From the NCBI GenBank assembly GCA_001899085.1, contig MKVB01000003.1, forward strand, positions 239,043-303,042: a stretch of DNA of 64,000 bases. The letters are read 5' to 3'. The translations under genes and the position numbers were made by a program. Positions 1 through 8,592 of this stretch are shown here, piece after piece. Below the pieces are notes generated by a model, which was not told where the DNA came from, ran no database searches, and saw nothing but the letters and a program-made list of their open reading frames with translations. Position 1 is the stretch's first letter. Each line of letters starts with the position of its first letter. This DNA is from Devosia sp. 66-14 (GTDB taxonomy: Bacteria; Pseudomonadota; Alphaproteobacteria; Rhizobiales; Devosiaceae).

Positions 1-301
1 ACGCCGTCCCCGCCTCGGTCAGCCCGACCAGCCGGGCGCGCCGGTCGCGCGGATCGGTCCTGACCGTCACCAGGTCCATGCGGCGCAACTCGTCGATCGA
101 TTGTCCGAGCGTTGCGGGGTGCATCACCAAGGCCTTGCGCAAGGCGGCGAGCGGCAGTTGCGGGCGTTCGGCGCAGATGCGGAGCACGGCAAGCTGCAGT
201 CCGGTAATGCCGAAGCGCTTCTTCAGGTCGGCGTGGAAGGCTTCGGTGGCACGCTCGAGCCGCACCCAGGCGACAATGGCGGAAAGCGCCTGCTGCTGCA
301 T
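1..301 (-). CDS. MarR-family transcriptional regulator (3' end cut by window edge)
   Basis: The first 100 residues of a MarR-type winged-helix repressor are present and the C-terminus lies outside the window. Visible features are an N-terminal dimerisation helix, an HTH with 'HPATLGQSIDELRRM', and the wing 'RTDPRDRRARLVGLTEAG', whose DxRxxR pattern is diagnostic of MarR. The ATG at 301 follows directly on the divergent spacer shared with pyrF. MarR proteins usually repress neighbouring or divergent genes in response to small phenolic ligands. The palindrome at 335-350 in the spacer is a possible operator. The target is not known. Confidence 0.85.
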   Translation of the reverse strand, partial: MQQQALSAIVAWVRLERATEAFHADLKKRFGITGLQLAVLRICAERPQLPLAALRKALVMHPATLGQSIDELRRMDLVTVRTDPRDRRARLVGLTEAGTA

Positions 302-334
302 GATTGATCTATGATTCCATCGTGTTGCGCGGAC

Positions 335-350
335 GCTATGGCGGCATAGC
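335..350. promoter_or_regulatory. Palindrome GCTATG-N4-CATAGC between marR-like gene and pyrF
   Basis: GCTATGGCGGCATAGC has perfect 6-bp arms around GCGG. It lies in the 125-bp divergent spacer, 34 bp upstream of the MarR start. It could be the MarR operator. The same pattern recurs at 41884, 43842 and 45227, so it may instead be a dispersed motif. Confidence 0.45.
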
Positions 351-426
351 ATCGCGCGCAAGCGGGCATTTCTGCTTGCCCGATTCGCCCGGCTATGGCA
401 CTGACCGGAAAATCCGGAGACATCTG

Positions 427-1125
427 ATGGCAGGCACACTGATCGTCGCACTCGATCTCGACACCCGAGACGAGGCGGAACGCTTGATCGCGCAACTGGG
501 CGATGCGGTCGACTTCTACAAGATCGGTTACCAGCTGTTCTATGGCGGCGACGGCCTCAACCTGGGCAAGGCGCTGCTGGCCGCCGGCAAGCGGGTGTTC
601 TTCGATCTGAAGATGCTCGATATCGACAATACCGTCGAAAAAGGTGTCGCGGCGATCGCGAGGACCGGGGCCACCATGGTCACGGTGCATGCCTATCCGC
701 AATGCATGCGCGCGGCCGTGCGCGGCGCGGCCGGCTCGGAGCTCTGTGTGCTCGGGGTGTCGGTGCTGACCTCGATGGACGACGCCGACCTCGCCGAGGC
801 CGGCTTCGCCCGCGACACGGCGGGGCTCGTGGCGCTCAGGGCCCAGCAGGCGCGCGACGCCGGCATTGGCGGTCTGGTCAGCTCGCCGCATGAGGCCGAG
901 ATGGTGCGGGCCATCGTGGGCGAGAAGCTCGCCATCGTCACCCCTGGCATCCGCCCGGCCGGCAGCGCGCATGGCGACCAGAAGCGGGTGACCGGCCCGG
1001 CCGAGGCGCTGGCCGCCGGCGCCACCCACCTGGTGGTGGGCCGGCCGATCACCGCGGCGGCGCATCCGCTGAGCGCCGCGCAGGCGATCCTCGCGGAGAT
1101 GGCCGGCGGCACCCGGCTGGCATGA
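427..1125 (+). CDS. pyrF: Orotidine 5'-phosphate decarboxylase
   Basis: This enzyme decarboxylates OMP to UMP, the last step of de novo pyrimidine synthesis, in the cytosol. The 232-aa protein is of normal length. It shows the active-site D60-x-K62-x2-D65 pattern ('FDLKMLDID') and the C-terminal phosphate-binding '[11 protein letters not shown]'. The ATG at 427 is chosen because the family begins directly with the first beta-strand ('TLIVALD'); the upstream extension in the same frame has no family resemblance. It is transcribed divergently from the MarR gene, and dapB follows after 48 bp. Confidence 0.96.
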   Translation: MAGTLIVALDLDTRDEAERLIAQLGDAVDFYKIGYQLFYGGDGLNLGKALLAAGKRVFFDLKMLDIDNTVEKGVAAIARTGATMVTVHAYPQCMRAAVRGAAGSELCVLGVSVLTSMDDADLAEAGFARDTAGLVALRAQQARDAGIGGLVSSPHEAEMVRAIVGEKLAIVTPGIRPAGSAHGDQKRVTGPAEALAAGATHLVVGRPITAAAHPLSAAQAILAEMAGGTRLA

Positions 1126-1173
1126 CCGCGCCGGCTGGGCTATAGGCGTCGCACAGGTTCGGTAGGAGCAAGC

Positions 1174-1980
1174 ATGTCTGACCTCAAGGTCGCCATCGCC
1201 GGCGCAGGCGGCAAGATGGGCGCAGCCAATATCCGCGCCATCGCCGCAACCCCGGGGATTACTGTCGTATCCGCCTTCGACCGTGCCGGCGCGCCGGCCA
1301 TCGGCAAGGACGCAGGCGAACTGGCGGGTGTCGAGGCGCTCGGGGTTTCGATCACCGACGACGTGGCTGCGGCCCTCGATATCGCCGAGGCGATCATCGA
1401 TTTCAGCGCACCGGCCAATTCGGTGGCGCTGGCGAAACAAGCCGGCAGCCGCGGGCTGATCCACATCATCGGCACCACCGGGTGCAGCGAGGAAGACGAC
1501 GCGGCAATCGGTGCGGCGGCTGCGACGGCCCGCATCGTCAAGGCCGGCAATTTCTCGCTCGGGCTCAACCTGTTGCTGGGCCTGGTGCGGCAGGCGGCTG
1601 CGGCGCTGCCGGGCTTCGATATCGAAATCCTCGAGATGCACCACAACAAGAAGGTCGACGCCCCGTCGGGCACGGCGCTGATGCTCGGCGAGGCAGCCGC
1701 GCGCGGGCGCAACCTAGACCTGAAGACCCACTCGGTGCGGGTTCGCGACGGCCATACCGGGCCGCGCGAGGAGGGCAGCATCGGCTTTGCGACGCTGCGC
1801 GGCGGCAATGTCATCGGCGAGCACCGGGTGATCCTCGCCGGTCCGAGCGAGCGGATCGAGCTGAACCATATCGCCGACAACCGGGCGCTGTTTGCCGACG
1901 GCGCAGTGCGCGCGGCGCTGTGGGCCCGCGGCCAACAGCCGGGTCTTTATTCCATGGCCGACGTGCTCGGCTTCAACTGA
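1174..1980 (+). CDS. dapB: 4-hydroxy-tetrahydrodipicolinate reductase
   Basis: This NAD(P)H-dependent reductase of the diaminopimelate/lysine pathway makes tetrahydrodipicolinate for lysine and peptidoglycan. The 268-aa protein has the N-terminal dinucleotide motif 'GAGGKMG' (residues 10-16) and the family signature '[15 protein letters not shown]' near residues 153-167, which contains the catalytic His and Lys. gpmA follows 13 bp downstream, so the two are probably co-transcribed. Confidence 0.97.
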   Translation: MSDLKVAIAGAGGKMGAANIRAIAATPGITVVSAFDRAGAPAIGKDAGELAGVEALGVSITDDVAAALDIAEAIIDFSAPANSVALAKQAGSRGLIHIIGTTGCSEEDDAAIGAAAATARIVKAGNFSLGLNLLLGLVRQAAAALPGFDIEILEMHHNKKVDAPSGTALMLGEAAARGRNLDLKTHSVRVRDGHTGPREEGSIGFATLRGGNVIGEHRVILAGPSERIELNHIADNRALFADGAVRAALWARGQQPGLYSMADVLGFN

Positions 1981-1993
1981 CAGGGATTTTTCG

Positions 1994-2608
1994 ATGACCG
2001 GAACGCTGATCCTCGTTCGCCACGGCCAGAGCGACTGGAACCTCAAGAACCTGTTTACCGGCTGGCGCAACCCCGACCTCACCGAGCAGGGCATCGGGGA
2101 AGCGCGCAACACCGGCAAAAAGCTCAAGCAAGCCGGCTACACGCCAGATGTCTATTTCACTTCGGCGCTGCGCCGGGCCCAGCACACGCTCGACCTGATC
2201 CTCGAGGAACTTGATATCACCGAGGTGACGATCACCCGCTCGAAATTGCTGAACGAGCGTGACTATGGCGATCTCAGCGGCCTTAACAAGGACGATGCGC
2301 GGGCCAAGTGGGGCGAGGAGCAGGTGCTGATCTGGCGCCGCTCGTTCGACGTGCCGCCGCCGGGCGGCGAAAGCCTCAAGGACACGGCGGCCCGCACCCT
2401 GCCCTATTATGACGCCGAGATCGTGCCGCTGCTGAAGGCCGGCAAGACCGTGCTGGTCGCCGCGCACGGCAATTCGCTGCGTTCGATCGTCATGGCGATC
2501 GAGAACCTGACGCCCGACGAGATCCTGAAGCGCGAGATCGCGACCGGCGAGCCGGTGATTTACAAGATCGGCGCGGACGGGAAGCTGGCGGAGAAGGTCG
2601 AGATCTAA
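1994..2608 (+). CDS. gpmA: 2,3-bisphosphoglycerate-dependent phosphoglycerate mutase
   Basis: This enzyme interconverts 3- and 2-phosphoglycerate in glycolysis and gluconeogenesis. The 204-aa protein belongs to the histidine phosphatase superfamily. The phosphohistidine motif 'VRHGQSDWN' places the catalytic His at residue 10, 'LNERDYG' is the mutase signature, and the second catalytic His lies in 'AAHGNSLR'. The short ~205-residue form is common in alphaproteobacteria. The start is the ATG 13 bp after dapB. A long palindromic element begins 18 bp after the stop. Confidence 0.95.
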   Translation: MTGTLILVRHGQSDWNLKNLFTGWRNPDLTEQGIGEARNTGKKLKQAGYTPDVYFTSALRRAQHTLDLILEELDITEVTITRSKLLNERDYGDLSGLNKDDARAKWGEEQVLIWRRSFDVPPPGGESLKDTAARTLPYYDAEIVPLLKAGKTVLVAAHGNSLRSIVMAIENLTPDEILKREIATGEPVIYKIGADGKLAEKVEI

Positions 2609-2626
2609 CGATTGCCTGACTGAGAG

Positions 2627-2752
2627 AGACGGCCCCCTCCCATCCTCCCCCATAAAGGGGGAGGTGTCCTGCCGGTTCACTTGGCACGATCGAAGACCGA
2701 GCCTCGACTCTTCACCTCCCCCTTTATGGGGGAGGCCGGGAGGGGGCCGTCT
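2627..2752. repeat. 126-bp GC-rich palindromic element, copy 1 (family A)
   Basis: The ends AGACGGCCCCCTCCC and GGGAGGGGGCCGTCT are perfect inverted repeats, and a second nested pair is formed by CCTCCCCC and GGGGGAGG. The central stretch is nearly identical, in the opposite orientation, to the element at 50837-50961. It lies between the convergent gpmA and ada-like genes, where it could also end transcription. Confidence 0.85.
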
Positions 2753-2764
2753 GCTGCAGTCAGG

Positions 2765-3628
2765 TCACGCCCCCGCGACCCCCGACTCCCAGCCCAGGAT
2801 CGCCCGTTTGCGCGGCACGCCCCAGTGGTAGCCGGTGAGGGCGCCGCTGGTGCCGACAACCCGGTGGCACGGCACGACGAAGCTGATCGGGTTCTTGCCG
2901 ACGGCGGCGCCCACCGCCCGCGCGGCAGTAGGGCGGCCGATATGGTTGGCCACCCGCTGATAGGTGGTAGCCTTGCCCACCGGGATCTTCAGCAGGGTCT
3001 CCCAGACCTGTACCTCGAAGTCGGTACCGATCAGCACGACGCGCACCGGCTGTTCGGGGTCCCAGCGCGTCGGGTCGAACACCCGGGCGGCGATCGGCGC
3101 CACCGCCTTGTCATCACGACGGAAGCGGGCATTGGGCCAACGGTTGGCGAGATCCTCGAAGGCTTCCTCAACCGACATGTTCTCGTCGGCAAAGCCGATG
3201 CCGCTCAGCCCATACTCGGTCATGGTGAGCACCGCCGTGCCGAAGGGTGACGGCGCGGCACCCCAGATCATGTCGAGGCCTTCGCCGCGGGCGCGGAAGG
3301 CCCCGGGCGGCATCGCCTCATAAGTGACGAACAGGTCGTGCAGCCGGGAGGTCGAGGACAGTCCGACCTCATAGGTGGTGTCGAGCACGCTCTGCTGGTC
3401 GGCAAGGAGCTTTTTGGCGTGGTCGAGCGCCACCGCCTGGGCAAAGCTCTTCGGGCTCAGCCCGCACCAGCGGCGGAACAGGTCGGTCAGCTGCCGCTCG
3501 GTCAGCCCGAGCGCACGGGCAAAACGCGGCAGATCGGTTTCGTCGGGCAGCGTCTCGCTCAGATAGGCGATGGCTGCCTGGACGGTCTCGTAGTCCGAAT
3601 TGGCGATGATGGTTTCGTGCTTGCTCAT
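2765..3628 (-). CDS. AraC-type HTH / methylated-DNA-protein-cysteine methyltransferase (Ada-like, no zinc domain)
   Basis: The 287-aa protein fuses an N-terminal AraC-type HTH (about residues 10-100, 'LGLTERQLTDLFRRWCGLSPKSFAQ') to a C-terminal O6-alkylguanine-DNA alkyltransferase with the acceptor motif 'VVPCHRVVG' (Cys254). The metal-binding N-terminal domain of classical Ada is missing, so phosphotriester-activated regulation is not expected. The C-terminal domain should repair O6-methylguanine by suicidal transfer. An upstream extension of 10 codons is possible, but the ATG at 3628 fits the family better. Confidence 0.92.
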   Translation of the reverse strand: MSKHETIIANSDYETVQAAIAYLSETLPDETDLPRFARALGLTERQLTDLFRRWCGLSPKSFAQAVALDHAKKLLADQQSVLDTTYEVGLSSTSRLHDLFVTYEAMPPGAFRARGEGLDMIWGAAPSPFGTAVLTMTEYGLSGIGFADENMSVEEAFEDLANRWPNARFRRDDKAVAPIAARVFDPTRWDPEQPVRVVLIGTDFEVQVWETLLKIPVGKATTYQRVANHIGRPTAARAVGAAVGKNPISFVVPCHRVVGTSGALTGYHWGVPRKRAILGWESGVAGA

Positions 3629-3734
3629 GGTGGGCAGAACATAGTCACGCCGCGCCACCGTTGCGACCCGGTTTTGACGGTGCAGCGGATGACACTGGTA
3701 GACTGGAGGGGTCGGGCCTGAAGCGGCCGGACGT

Positions 3735-4223
3735 TCAGACCCGCGCCCGTTTCAGCGCGGTGCCGAAGGCCTTGGCGAAGCTCGACTTCTCGTCCTGGTT
3801 GAGGAACTGGCCGAGCATGATGTCACGGTCGCGGGTCCTCAGATGCAGCGCGACCGTCCGCTCGTTGTAGTCGCGGTCGACCACGAGCTTGACGAAATAG
3901 GGGTTGAACCGGCTCAGGGTCTCCTTGCCGGTGCCGTCGACCTGCTTCAGTTCGAGCTGGTCGGGCCAGAGCGTCACTTCCTCATAGCGCTTGCCGTCGC
4001 GCTGGCTCGCCCGCATCGCCCACCAGATCAGCGCCAGGTCGAGGCCAAGGAAACCGACGATCGGCCAGGCGCCCATCGAAAAGAAAATGATGCCGGGAAT
4101 GGTGGCGAGCACCGCCACCAGCACGATGACGACGCGAAAACCCTTGCGTCCCAGCGATCGATGGGGCGTCAGCTTTGCCGCGAAAAGCGGCCTCGCTTGC
4201 GTTTGGGTCGTCATCTTGGGCAT
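3735..4223 (-). CDS. DUF2244 domain-containing membrane protein
   Basis: This 162-aa protein has two adjacent hydrophobic segments (about residues 29-70, 'VVIVLVAVLATIPGIIFF' then 'IVGFLGLDLALIWWAM') and a soluble C-terminal domain typical of DUF2244, an alphaproteobacterial family of unknown function. It is divergent from nth with only 21 bp between starts, so the two promoters must overlap. The start could also be the ATG three codons inside, at 4214. Confidence 0.85.
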   Translation of the reverse strand: MPKMTTQTQARPLFAAKLTPHRSLGRKGFRVVIVLVAVLATIPGIIFFSMGAWPIVGFLGLDLALIWWAMRASQRDGKRYEEVTLWPDQLELKQVDGTGKETLSRFNPYFVKLVVDRDYNERTVALHLRTRDRDIMLGQFLNQDEKSSFAKAFGTALKRARV

Positions 4224-4244
4224 CACTATAGGCTCAGAATCAGG

Positions 4245-4925
4245 ATGACGGAAATGGCGCAGCAAAAAGTGAAGCGACTGCCGAAAGCAGATGTCGAAGC
4301 CATTTTCGGCGCTTTTGCGGCAGCGGAGCCCGAACCGAAGGGCGAACTCGACTACGTGAACCCCTTCACCCTCCTGGTCGCGGTGGTGCTGTCGGCCCAG
4401 GCGACCGATGCCGGCGTGAACAAGGCGACGAAGTTGCTGTTCCAGTTGGCGGATACGCCCGAGAAGATGGCGGCGCTCGGCGTTGCCGAGATCGAGGACA
4501 AGATCAAGACCATCGGGCTGTTCCGGAACAAGGCCAAGAACGTCTTTGCGCTGAGCCAGCAGCTGATCGAGAAATTCGATTCCAAGGTGCCGGAGACCCG
4601 CGAGGCGCTGGAGAGCCTGCCGGGCGTCGGGCGGAAGACGGCGAACGTGGTGCTCAACATCGCCTTCAAGCAGCCGACCATCGCGGTCGACACCCACCTG
4701 TTCCGGGTTGCCAACCGCACCGGGCTGGCGCCTGGCAAGACGCCGCTCGAAGTCGAGACCAGCCTGTTGAAAGTCGTGCCGGACCAGTACCTGCTGCACG
4801 CGCACCACTGGCTGATCCTGCATGGCCGCTACATCTGCAAGGCCCGTAAGCCCGATTGCTGGCGCTGCGTCATCCGCGAGTGGTGCCGGTTCGAGCCGAA
4901 AACGCCGGCGCCGAAGGGGAACTAG
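4245..4925 (+). CDS. nth: Endonuclease III
   Basis: This DNA glycosylase/AP lyase removes oxidised pyrimidines in base-excision repair. The 226-aa protein has the helix-hairpin-helix 'LPGVGRKTANVV' with its catalytic Lys, the catalytic Asp in 'AVDTHLFRV', and a C-terminal [4Fe-4S] cluster with Cys198, 205, 208 and 214 in the usual C-x6-C-x2-C-x5-C spacing. The ATG at 4254 is an alternative start three codons in. The gene ends inside a palindrome shared with the convergent gene. Confidence 0.96.
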   Translation: MTEMAQQKVKRLPKADVEAIFGAFAAAEPEPKGELDYVNPFTLLVAVVLSAQATDAGVNKATKLLFQLADTPEKMAALGVAEIEDKIKTIGLFRNKAKNVFALSQQLIEKFDSKVPETREALESLPGVGRKTANVVLNIAFKQPTIAVDTHLFRVANRTGLAPGKTPLEVETSLLKVVPDQYLLHAHHWLILHGRYICKARKPDCWRCVIREWCRFEPKTPAPKGN

Positions 4926-4949
4926 CGCCCCCTTGGCGATCGGCGCTAG
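4922..4949. terminator. Inverted repeat spanning both convergent stop codons
   Basis: CTAGCGCC and GGCGCTAG are perfect 8-bp arms separated by 12 bp. The TAG stop of nth and the TAG stop of the opposing DUF2214 gene are both inside the arms. It is probably a bidirectional termination hairpin, although no T-tract is present. Confidence 0.55.
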
Positions 4950-5398
4950 ACCCCATACCCGCGCGCCATCGCCGCGGCGAAACTCGGGATGAACACCAGA
5001 AGCGCTGCCTGCAGATAGAGAAAGCGACGGGACGCCGATATTTCGGCCGGCGGCGGGCTGAACCCGGCATCCGCCGTCGCTGCCTTGCGCCAGCGCAGGA
5101 TCGCCACCGTCGGCTGGATCGAGGCGAGGCCGACGCCGAGAAAGGCGATCATCTTGGCCCAGAACACCCAGTTGCCGACATAGTACTCCCAACCGGCCGA
5201 ACCGAAGATCACCCTGACAATGCCGACGACGATGGCCAGCATGGCCATTGCGCCATAGGCGCGATCGAGGCTGCCGAGCTGGGCGAGGCGCCTCGCCTCG
5301 ATCCCCGGGCGTAACAGGGCGAACTCGGCGGCGAAGATCGCCACCAGGGTGAACACGGCAAGATGGTGGGCAATGGCGAGGATCAGGTCGGTCATCAT
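4946..5398 (-). CDS. DUF2214 family membrane protein
   Basis: This 150-aa protein has about four transmembrane segments: 'LILAIAHHLAVFTLVAIFAAEF', 'AMAMLAIVVGIVRVIFG', 'VFWAKMIAFLGVGLASI' and 'FLYLQAALLVFIPSFAAAMA'. The pattern matches the DUF2214 family, whose function is unknown. A GGGAG-like ribosome site precedes the ATG at 5398. It is divergent from a TetR regulator 88 bp away, which is the likely controller. Confidence 0.82.
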   Translation of the reverse strand: MMTDLILAIAHHLAVFTLVAIFAAEFALLRPGIEARRLAQLGSLDRAYGAMAMLAIVVGIVRVIFGSAGWEYYVGNWVFWAKMIAFLGVGLASIQPTVAILRWRKAATADAGFSPPPAEISASRRFLYLQAALLVFIPSFAAAMARGYGV

Positions 5399-5443
5399 GT
5401 CGCTCCCGGTAAGACGAAAGGCGCCTCGACCCATGCGAGGCAG

Positions 5444-5496
5444 CATGTTAACACTGTTCTCATCGAGATAATCCCGCATGTGAGCAATGTCAACAT
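5444..5496. promoter_or_regulatory. Candidate TetR operator pair (GTTAAC / GTCAAC half-sites)
   Basis: ATGTTAACA lies at 5444-5452. ATGTCAACAT lies at 5487-5496 and overlaps the tetR start codon. Two similar AT-rich palindromic words in an otherwise GC-rich divergent spacer are typical of a TetR autoregulatory region. This assignment is inference. Confidence 0.35.
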
Positions 5497-6086
5497 CTGA
5501 GCCCCATGACCGCTACCATCATGGCGACCTGCGTCGCGCATTGGTCGAGGCGGCGCTGGAACTGCTGCTCGAAGGCGGCACCGAAGCGCTGGGGATGCGC
5601 GAGCTGGCGCGGCGGGGGGGCGTCTCCGCAGCGGCGCCGTACCGCCACTTTCGCGACAAGCAGGCCCTGATCCAGGCGGTGGCGGCGGCAGGCTTTGCGC
5701 TGTTCCTCGAAGCGATCGACAAGGCCAAGGCGGACGTTCCCGCCGAGGAGCAGTTCGGCGCCATGGCCGAGGCCTATGTGCAGTTCGCGCTGCGGTATCC
5801 GCGGCTCTACAGGCTGATGTTCTCGTCCGAACTGGGCAAGTTCGAGGACAAGGAGCTGCGCCGCGCCGCCGACGCCGCCTACGAAAGCCTGGCTGTCGCC
5901 GCGGCTCGGCAGGATCCCGAGGCGCCAGGCGAGGCGGCGATCAGCGCCTGGGCGTTCGTCCATGGATTGTCGATGCTGCTGCTCGACGAGCAACTGCTCG
6001 GCGTTTCCGCCGCCAATGCCGAGCCGCTGATCCGCAAACTGACCCGCCGGCAGGCCCGGCGGTTCGGAAACCCGCGCTCCGCCTGA
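5487..6086 (+). CDS. TetR/AcrR-family regulator with WHG-type C-terminal domain
   Basis: The 199-aa protein has an N-terminal TetR HTH ('ALGMRELARRGGVSAAAPYRHFRDKQALIQAVA', about residues 33-65) and a C-terminal domain of the WHG/TetR_C_33 kind ('AYVQFALRYPRLYRLMF', 'AWAFVHGLSMLLLDEQL'). It faces the DUF2214 membrane gene and probably represses it and itself. The ligand is unknown. Confidence 0.88.
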   Translation: MSTSEPHDRYHHGDLRRALVEAALELLLEGGTEALGMRELARRGGVSAAAPYRHFRDKQALIQAVAAAGFALFLEAIDKAKADVPAEEQFGAMAEAYVQFALRYPRLYRLMFSSELGKFEDKELRRAADAAYESLAVAAARQDPEAPGEAAISAWAFVHGLSMLLLDEQLLGVSAANAEPLIRKLTRRQARRFGNPRSA

Positions 6087-6161
6087 GGTTGACGTTGCGC
6101 GCGAGCGCAATCTCCTCTATTTCCGGCGCGGCTCGATTACCCATTCATCGAAGGATCGCCG

Positions 6162-7163
6162 ATGGCCGAGGCCCGGTTCGACGTACTCACCATCGGCAAT
6201 GCCATCGTCGACGTCATAGCGCCCATCGATCCCGGCTTCCTCGAACGCGAGGGGCTGTCGGAAGGCATCATGCACCTGGTCGATGCCGACCGGTCGGCCT
6301 ACCTCTACGAGCGCATGCCGGCGGAAAAGCGCCAGATCTCGGGCGGCAGCTCGGCCAACACCGCCGCCGGCGTCGCCTCGCTCGGCGGTCGCGCCTCGTT
6401 CGTCGGCAAGGTGGCCGACGACGAGCTGGGCGATGTGTTCGCCGACGACCTCCAGCGCATCGGCGTGCATTACGGCGTGTCGCGGCTCAGCAATGGCCCC
6501 GCCACCGCGCGCTCGATGATCCTGTTGTCGTCGGACGGCGAGCGGACGATGAACACCTATCTGGGTGCCTGCCACCAGCTGACCACCGCCGACATCAAGG
6601 AAGACGAGATCGGCGGCGCCACCGTCACCTATATGGAAGGCTTCCTGTGGGATCCGACCGAGGCGAAGAAGGCCTTCGTGATGGCGGCGCATTACGCCCA
6701 CAAGCATGAACGCGCCGCCTCGTTCACGCTCTCCGACCCGTTCTGCGTCAATCGCTACCGCGACGAGTTCCTCGACCTGATCCGCTCCAAGACCATGGAC
6801 ATCGTGTTCGGCAATGTCGAAGAACTGAAGTCGCTGTACCAGACGGACCTGCACGGCGCGGTGCAGGCGATCGCCAAGGATGCCGAACTGGCGGCGATCA
6901 CCATGGGCGCCGACGGGGCCATGGTGGTGCACCAGGGCGAGATCATTACCGTTCCGGCTTACGCGGTGAAGGAGGTGGTCGACGTCACCGGCGCCGGCGA
7001 CCTGTTCGCCTCCGGGTTCCTGCTCGCGATCGCACGGGAACGCGACTTCCGCACCGCACTGCAGGCCGGCTGCCTCGCCGCGAGTGAGGTGATTTCGCAT
7101 ATCGGCGCCCGGCCGGTGGCGGATCTCAAGGCGCTGGCAGCCGAGAAGAGCATCGGGATTTAG
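6162..7163 (+). CDS. Adenosine kinase-like PfkB-family sugar kinase
   Basis: The 333-aa ribokinase-fold protein has the N-terminal PfkB glycine region ('ISGGSSANTAAGVASLGG', about residues 62-79) and the C-terminal signature 'DVTGAGDLFASGFL' holding the catalytic Asp. Alphaproteobacterial members of this subgroup are annotated as adenosine kinase, making AMP from adenosine, but substrate cannot be told from sequence. It is a single gene followed by a palindromic element. Confidence 0.88.
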   Translation: MAEARFDVLTIGNAIVDVIAPIDPGFLEREGLSEGIMHLVDADRSAYLYERMPAEKRQISGGSSANTAAGVASLGGRASFVGKVADDELGDVFADDLQRIGVHYGVSRLSNGPATARSMILLSSDGERTMNTYLGACHQLTTADIKEDEIGGATVTYMEGFLWDPTEAKKAFVMAAHYAHKHERAASFTLSDPFCVNRYRDEFLDLIRSKTMDIVFGNVEELKSLYQTDLHGAVQAIAKDAELAAITMGADGAMVVHQGEIITVPAYAVKEVVDVTGAGDLFASGFLLAIARERDFRTALQAGCLAASEVISHIGARPVADLKALAAEKSIGI

Positions 7164-7184
7164 GGATCGGCCGGCACGCTTGGC

Positions 7185-7290
7185 GCCCCTCACCCCGGCC
7201 CTCTCCCCAGAGGGGCGAGGGGGCGTTGTGGCACTGCCGGTGCAAAGTGGGTCCCCTCGCCCCCCTGGGGAGAGGGCTAGGGTGAGGGGC
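7185..7290. repeat. 106-bp GC-rich palindromic element, copy 1 (family B)
   Basis: GCCCCTCACCC and GGTGAGGGGC form the outer inverted ends, with CTCTCCCCAG / CTGGGGAGAG-type inner pairs. The loop contains GTGGCACTGCCG, also present in the element at 36213-36330, so both belong to one family. It lies between convergent genes. Confidence 0.8.
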
Positions 7291-7300
7291 AGCCCCCCCA

Positions 7301-8266
7301 CTAAACCTTCCGCAATGCCACCCGCTCGATCGCGTGGCTCGAGCCCTTGGTCAGCACCAGGTCGGCACGGCTTCGGGTCGGCTGGATGTTGTCGCGCAGG
7401 TTCGGAAGGTTGATCTCCTTCCAGGCCCACATGCCGAAGGCTTCGGCTTCTTCGGTGCTCATCTTGGTGAAGCGGTGGAAGAAGCTCTTGGGGTCGGCGA
7501 AGGCAGTCTCGCGCAGGCGCCGGAAACGCTCCATGAACCAGGTGGTCAGGTCGTTCTCGTCGGCATCGATGAAGATCGAGAAATCGAGGAAGTCGGAGGC
7601 GAAGAGGATGGGCTTGCCGGATTTCGGCAGCTCGCCCGGCTGCAGGATGTTGAGCCCCTCGACGATCAGGATGTCCGGCCGGTCGATGGTGATGAACTCG
7701 CCATCGATGACGTCGTAGACGAGGTGCGAGTAGACCGGCACCTTCACATCCGGCTTGCCCGACTTGATGTCGGAAAGGAAGCGGATCAGCGCGCCGCGAT
7801 CGTAGCTTTCGGGAAAGCCCTTGCGGTCGGCGAGCTGCAACTCGTCGAGCCGGGCGTTCGAATAAAGGAAACCATCGGTGGTGACGAGGTCGACCTTGGG
7901 CGAGCTCGGCCAGCGGCTGAGCAGCGCCTTGAGGATGCGCGAGGTGGTGGACTTGCCAACCGCCACTGAGCCGGCGACGCCGATGATGTAGGGCACCTTG
8001 CGGCCATCGGCGCCGAGGAACTTGGTCGAGGCGCGATGCAGTTGCTGCGTCGCCTCGACATAGAGCGAGATCAGCCGGCTCAGCGGCAGGTAGATTTCCT
8101 CGGCCTCGGTGAACGAGATCGGGTCGGTGAGGGCACGCAGGCGCTTGACGTCGGCGGCGTCGAGCGTCATCGGCTCATCGGCGCGGAAGCCGCTCCACTC
8201 GGCCTTGCTGAAATAGTGGTACGGCGCGAGCTCGAGCTTCTTGACGCCCATCAGCCGGTCACTCAT
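7301..8266 (-). CDS. coaA: Type I pantothenate kinase
   Basis: This enzyme phosphorylates pantothenate, the first step of CoA biosynthesis. The 321-aa protein carries the P-loop '[15 protein letters not shown]' and '[10 protein letters not shown]', both typical of bacterial type I PanK (a CoA-feedback-inhibited family). The ATG at 8266 overlaps the hisE stop as TGATG, so coaA is the last gene of the his operon. A TTG one codon upstream is less likely. Confidence 0.96.
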   Translation of the reverse strand: MSDRLMGVKKLELAPYHYFSKAEWSGFRADEPMTLDAADVKRLRALTDPISFTEAEEIYLPLSRLISLYVEATQQLHRASTKFLGADGRKVPYIIGVAGSVAVGKSTTSRILKALLSRWPSSPKVDLVTTDGFLYSNARLDELQLADRKGFPESYDRGALIRFLSDIKSGKPDVKVPVYSHLVYDVIDGEFITIDRPDILIVEGLNILQPGELPKSGKPILFASDFLDFSIFIDADENDLTTWFMERFRRLRETAFADPKSFFHRFTKMSTEEAEAFGMWAWKEINLPNLRDNIQPTRSRADLVLTKGSSHAIERVALRKV

Positions 8267-8592
8267 CAAGATTGGGCCTTCCCGCGCGATGCCTTCTCTT
8301 CGAGGCCCGACTGCGCGGTGCGGCGCTCGAGCTGCGCCATCACGTCACTGAGCGGCACGCCGGCGGCGCGCAGCAGCACCAGCAGGTGGTAGATCACGTC
8401 GGAGGCTTCGCCTTCGGTGCCCTTCCGGTCCTTGGTGACCGAGGCGATGATGATCTCGGCGGCTTCCTCGCCGAACTTCTTGGCACAGCGCTCGACGCCG
8501 CCAGCGAGGAGCTTTGCCGTGTAGCTTTCATCGGGCGAGGCGCCAGCGCGGGCAGCGATGCGCTTATCCAGGTCCTCGAGGCTGAAGCTCAT
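8266..8592 (-). CDS. hisE: Phosphoribosyl-ATP pyrophosphatase
   Basis: This enzyme hydrolyses PR-ATP to PR-AMP, the second step of histidine synthesis. The 108-aa protein is a stand-alone HisE (not fused to HisI) with the MazG-fold acidic motif '[10 protein letters not shown]' and '[13 protein letters not shown]'. It overlaps hisF upstream and coaA downstream, each by one base in TGATG. Confidence 0.95.
   Translation of the reverse strand: MSFSLEDLDKRIAARAGASPDESYTAKLLAGGVERCAKKFGEEAAEIIIASVTKDRKGTEGEASDVIYHLLVLLRAAGVPLSDVMAQLERRTAQSGLEEKASRGKAQS

Noticed and set aside
223-1644. 473-codon minus-strand frame over pyrF and dapB
   Set aside because: It spans two clear plus-strand genes and reads as a shadow, and the true minus-strand MarR gene is in a different frame.
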